Positions 33,838 through 36,315 of a stretch of DNA of 36,315 nucleotides are shown here, one piece after another. Position 1 is the first letter of the stretch. Each line of letters begins with the position of its first letter. The notes under the pieces are model-generated. The model was given only the letters and a program-made list of their open reading frames with translations. It was not told the origin of the DNA and ran no database searches. Origin of the DNA: DATARH01 sp036008175 (GTDB taxonomy: Bacteria; Pseudomonadota; Alphaproteobacteria; ATCC43930; CGMCC-115725); NCBI GenBank assembly GCA_036008175.1, contig DASYOB010000135.1:1-36315 (forward strand), read 5' to 3'. Position numbers and translations under genes: made by a program.

Positions 33838-34061
33838 CAGGCCTTCAGGGCGCGCTCAACGTTAGCCCAAACTTCCTCAGCCCCACCGAAATCGCCACTG
33901 TCGGCGGCTACCAAACCGAGTCTGACCGCTTCGGCAAAACGGGCTTCGTCGTTTAGGAGCCGATCTACCGCCTCCCGAACGAGATCGTCCGCTTTGCGGC
34001 CATCCCGGGCGGCGAGCTCGGCAAGACGGGCTTCCTGATCCGGGTTTAGCTCGATTTCCAT
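33837..34061 (-). CDS. Antitoxin of the ParE-family pair
   Basis: A 74-residue protein, MEIELNPDQEARLAELAARD at the start, then KADDLVREAVDRLLNDEARF and an acidic C-terminal tail (DSGDFGGAEEVWANVERALK). The first ~45 residues read as a ribbon-helix-helix DNA-binding domain (one strand IELNPD, two helices), and the tail would wrap the toxin; this is the classic antitoxin plan. It is upstream of the toxin gene, as expected for autoregulation. It has its own promoter about 150 bases upstream (34209–34237). Confidence 0.82.
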   Translation of the reverse strand: MEIELNPDQEARLAELAARDGRKADDLVREAVDRLLNDEARFAEAVRLGLVAADSGDFGGAEEVWANVERALKA

Positions 34062-34115
34062 GTTCTACAGATTAGACCGGCCGCGGTTCCGAACAAGGGC
34101 TCAACCGTAGCTCAA

Positions 34116-34147
34116 CTCCGCCGTATCGGGTCCCACAATCGGCGGAG
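34116..34147. repeat. Inverted repeat in the antitoxin leader
   Basis: CTCCGCCG (34116–34123) and CGGCGGAG (34140–34147) form a perfect 8-bp inverted repeat with a 16-base gap. It lies between the toxin–antitoxin promoter and the antitoxin start, where an autoregulatory operator or a leader hairpin could be expected. Confidence 0.35.
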
Positions 34148-34208
34148 AAGAGCTTCAACCCCGTTCGAGCTGGCTGGGAGCATCAATGCGGATTGCCAGT
34201 CTGCGCTT

Positions 34209-34237
34209 TTGATATCACAACAATCCGGATTTGTCAA
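34209..34237 (-). promoter_or_regulatory. Sigma-70 promoter for the toxin–antitoxin pair
   Basis: On the minus strand: consensus TTGACA (34237–34232), exactly 17 bases, TATCAA (34214–34209). It sits just after the trpA stop (34276) and points to the antitoxin gene, whose leader would be about 140 bases. It could also drive accD and folC by read-through. Confidence 0.65.
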
Positions 34238-34275
34238 GATGAAATTGTGAATTGCGAAAATGACCTTGGGTCGTC

Positions 34276-35103
34276 TCAGGTCCTGCGCGCGGCGCGCACG
34301 CCGGCGGCGAGGGCGCGAATGTCGGCGAGGACGCGATCGACGAGGCCGGGCTTGGCTTTGCCCTCGGCGTCGAGGTTGAGGGCGAGGCGGTCAACGAGCG
34401 CGGTACCGACGACGGCCGCGTCGGCGGCCTTGGCGACCTCGGCCGCTTGCAACGGGTTCTTGATGCCGAACCCGACCGCGACCGGCAATTCGGTGAACCG
34501 GCGCAAACGGGCGACCGCGGCCTGCACGCTGGCGGCAGTAGCCGAACGGGTGCCGGTGATACCGGCGATGGCGACGTAATAGATGAAGCCGCTGGCGTGC
34601 GTGACGATAGCCGGCAGCCGCGCCTCGTCGCTGGTCGGCGTCGCGAGGCGCACGATATCGAGCCCGGCGGCGCGCGCCGGCCCGGCCAGCTCGGCATCCT
34701 CCTCGGGCGGCAAGTCGACGATGATCGCGCCATCGACCCCGGCCGCCGCCGCGTCGCGGGCGAACGCCTCGGCGCCATACTGGTAGATCGGGTTGTAGTA
34801 GCCCATCAGCACCAAAGGCGTATCGGCGTCGCGTGTGCGCAGGCGTTCCACCATCGCCAGCGTCTTGCGCAAGGTCATGCCCGCCTTCAGCGCCCGCTGT
34901 CCGGCGGCCTGGATCGACGGACCGTCGGCCATCGGGTCGGAGAACGGCATGCCGATCTCGACGAGGTCGGCGCCGGCTCCGGCGAGGCCTTCGAACAGCG
35001 CGAGCGAGGTGTCGGGGTCCGGATCGCCGGCGGTCAGATAGGCGACGAGCCCGGCCCGGCCCTCTTGCCGCAATTGCGCGAATCGGCGTTCGATCCGGCT
35101 CAT
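34276..35103 (-). CDS. trpA: Tryptophan synthase alpha chain
   Basis: Cleaves indole-3-glycerol phosphate to indole and glyceraldehyde 3-phosphate, passing indole to TrpB through a tunnel. Starting from the ATG at 35103 the product has 275 residues and the catalytic residues fall at Glu49 (DLVEIGMPFSDP) and Asp60 (MADGPSIQ), the same numbers as in the classical enzyme, which supports this start over the GTG one codon earlier. GVDGAIIVDLPPEED and the phosphate-binding VAVGFGIKNP are also present. It is 88 bases after trpB, a gap filled by a REP-like repeat. Confidence 0.97.
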   Translation of the reverse strand: MSRIERRFAQLRQEGRAGLVAYLTAGDPDPDTSLALFEGLAGAGADLVEIGMPFSDPMADGPSIQAAGQRALKAGMTLRKTLAMVERLRTRDADTPLVLMGYYNPIYQYGAEAFARDAAAAGVDGAIIVDLPPEEDAELAGPARAAGLDIVRLATPTSDEARLPAIVTHASGFIYYVAIAGITGTRSATAASVQAAVARLRRFTELPVAVGFGIKNPLQAAEVAKAADAAVVGTALVDRLALNLDAEGKAKPGLVDRVLADIRALAAGVRAARRT

Positions 35104-35119
35104 CACGCCCGCTCGTCAC

Positions 35120-35169
35120 GGCCGGACTCGATCCGGCCATCCAATTGGATCCTCGGGTCAAGCCCGGGG
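35120..35169. repeat. REP-like inverted pair between trpB and trpA
   Basis: Two hairpins flank a palindrome: GGCCGGA-CTCGA-TCCGGCC (35120–35138), then ATCCAATTGGAT (35139–35150), then CCTCGGG-TCAAG-CCCGGGG (35151–35169, one G·U pair). Each half resembles the common alphaproteobacterial intergenic element built on 'CCGGACTTGATCCGG' and 'CGGGTCAAGCCCGGGGATGACG'; here two copies face each other, giving the near-symmetric unit typical of paired REP sequences. Confidence 0.65.
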
Positions 35170-35191
35170 ATAACGATGAAGAGAGGGCGGC

Positions 35192-36315
<1,124 letters not shown>

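Overview
The window looks like a piece of an alphaproteobacterial chromosome with high GC content. The evidence is the gene content and order: a ChvG–ChvI two-component system fused to a PTS-like regulatory cluster (HprK, EIIA-Man, HPr, EI), a DivL homologue with tyrosine in the H-box, AddAB instead of RecBCD, and the run ahcY–divL–tsaE–amgK–murU–addB–addA–trxA followed by folC–accD–trpA–trpB. This fits Rhodospirillales or a deep Hyphomicrobiales lineage; I cannot place it more precisely. No tRNA, rRNA, CRISPR array, insertion sequence or prophage was seen.

Left part (1–8,470) is accessory. It holds the start of a phospholipase C-like phosphoesterase behind an enolase-superfamily enzyme (minus strand). 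Next is a three-gene DevC/DevC/DevA-type ABC operon whose ATPase carries a C-terminal cyclic-nucleotide-binding domain and which has no adaptor gene beside it. Then come a small unknown gene, a compact three-gene overlapping operon (ribbon-helix-helix protein, 69-residue protein, single-domain receiver), an AraC-type regulator, and a stretch that reads as a multiply frameshifted gene.

Middle part (8,470–18,320) is central regulation and metabolism: pckA and a HugZ-like protein on the minus strand, and chvI–chvG–hprK–(no rapZ)–EIIA–ptsH–ptsI on the plus strand, many with overlapping stop/start codons. The PTS proteins have no sugar permease nearby, so they probably act as a phosphorylation relay that reports metabolic state. 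ahcY follows, with a perfect 22-bp palindrome lying across its predicted promoter, a strong sign of SAH- or methionine-cycle repression.

Right part (18,320–36,315) has divL, a ferredoxin–NADP reductase inserted on the opposite strand, and tsaE–amgK–murU–addB–addA as a tightly packed operon (tRNA modification, peptidoglycan sugar recycling, double-strand-break repair), then trxA. Convergent to these on the minus strand is trpB–trpA–(toxin–antitoxin)–accD–folC–small secreted protein. A ParE-type toxin–antitoxin pair with its own promoter interrupts the usual trpA–accD junction, and a REP-like inverted pair sits between trpB and trpA.
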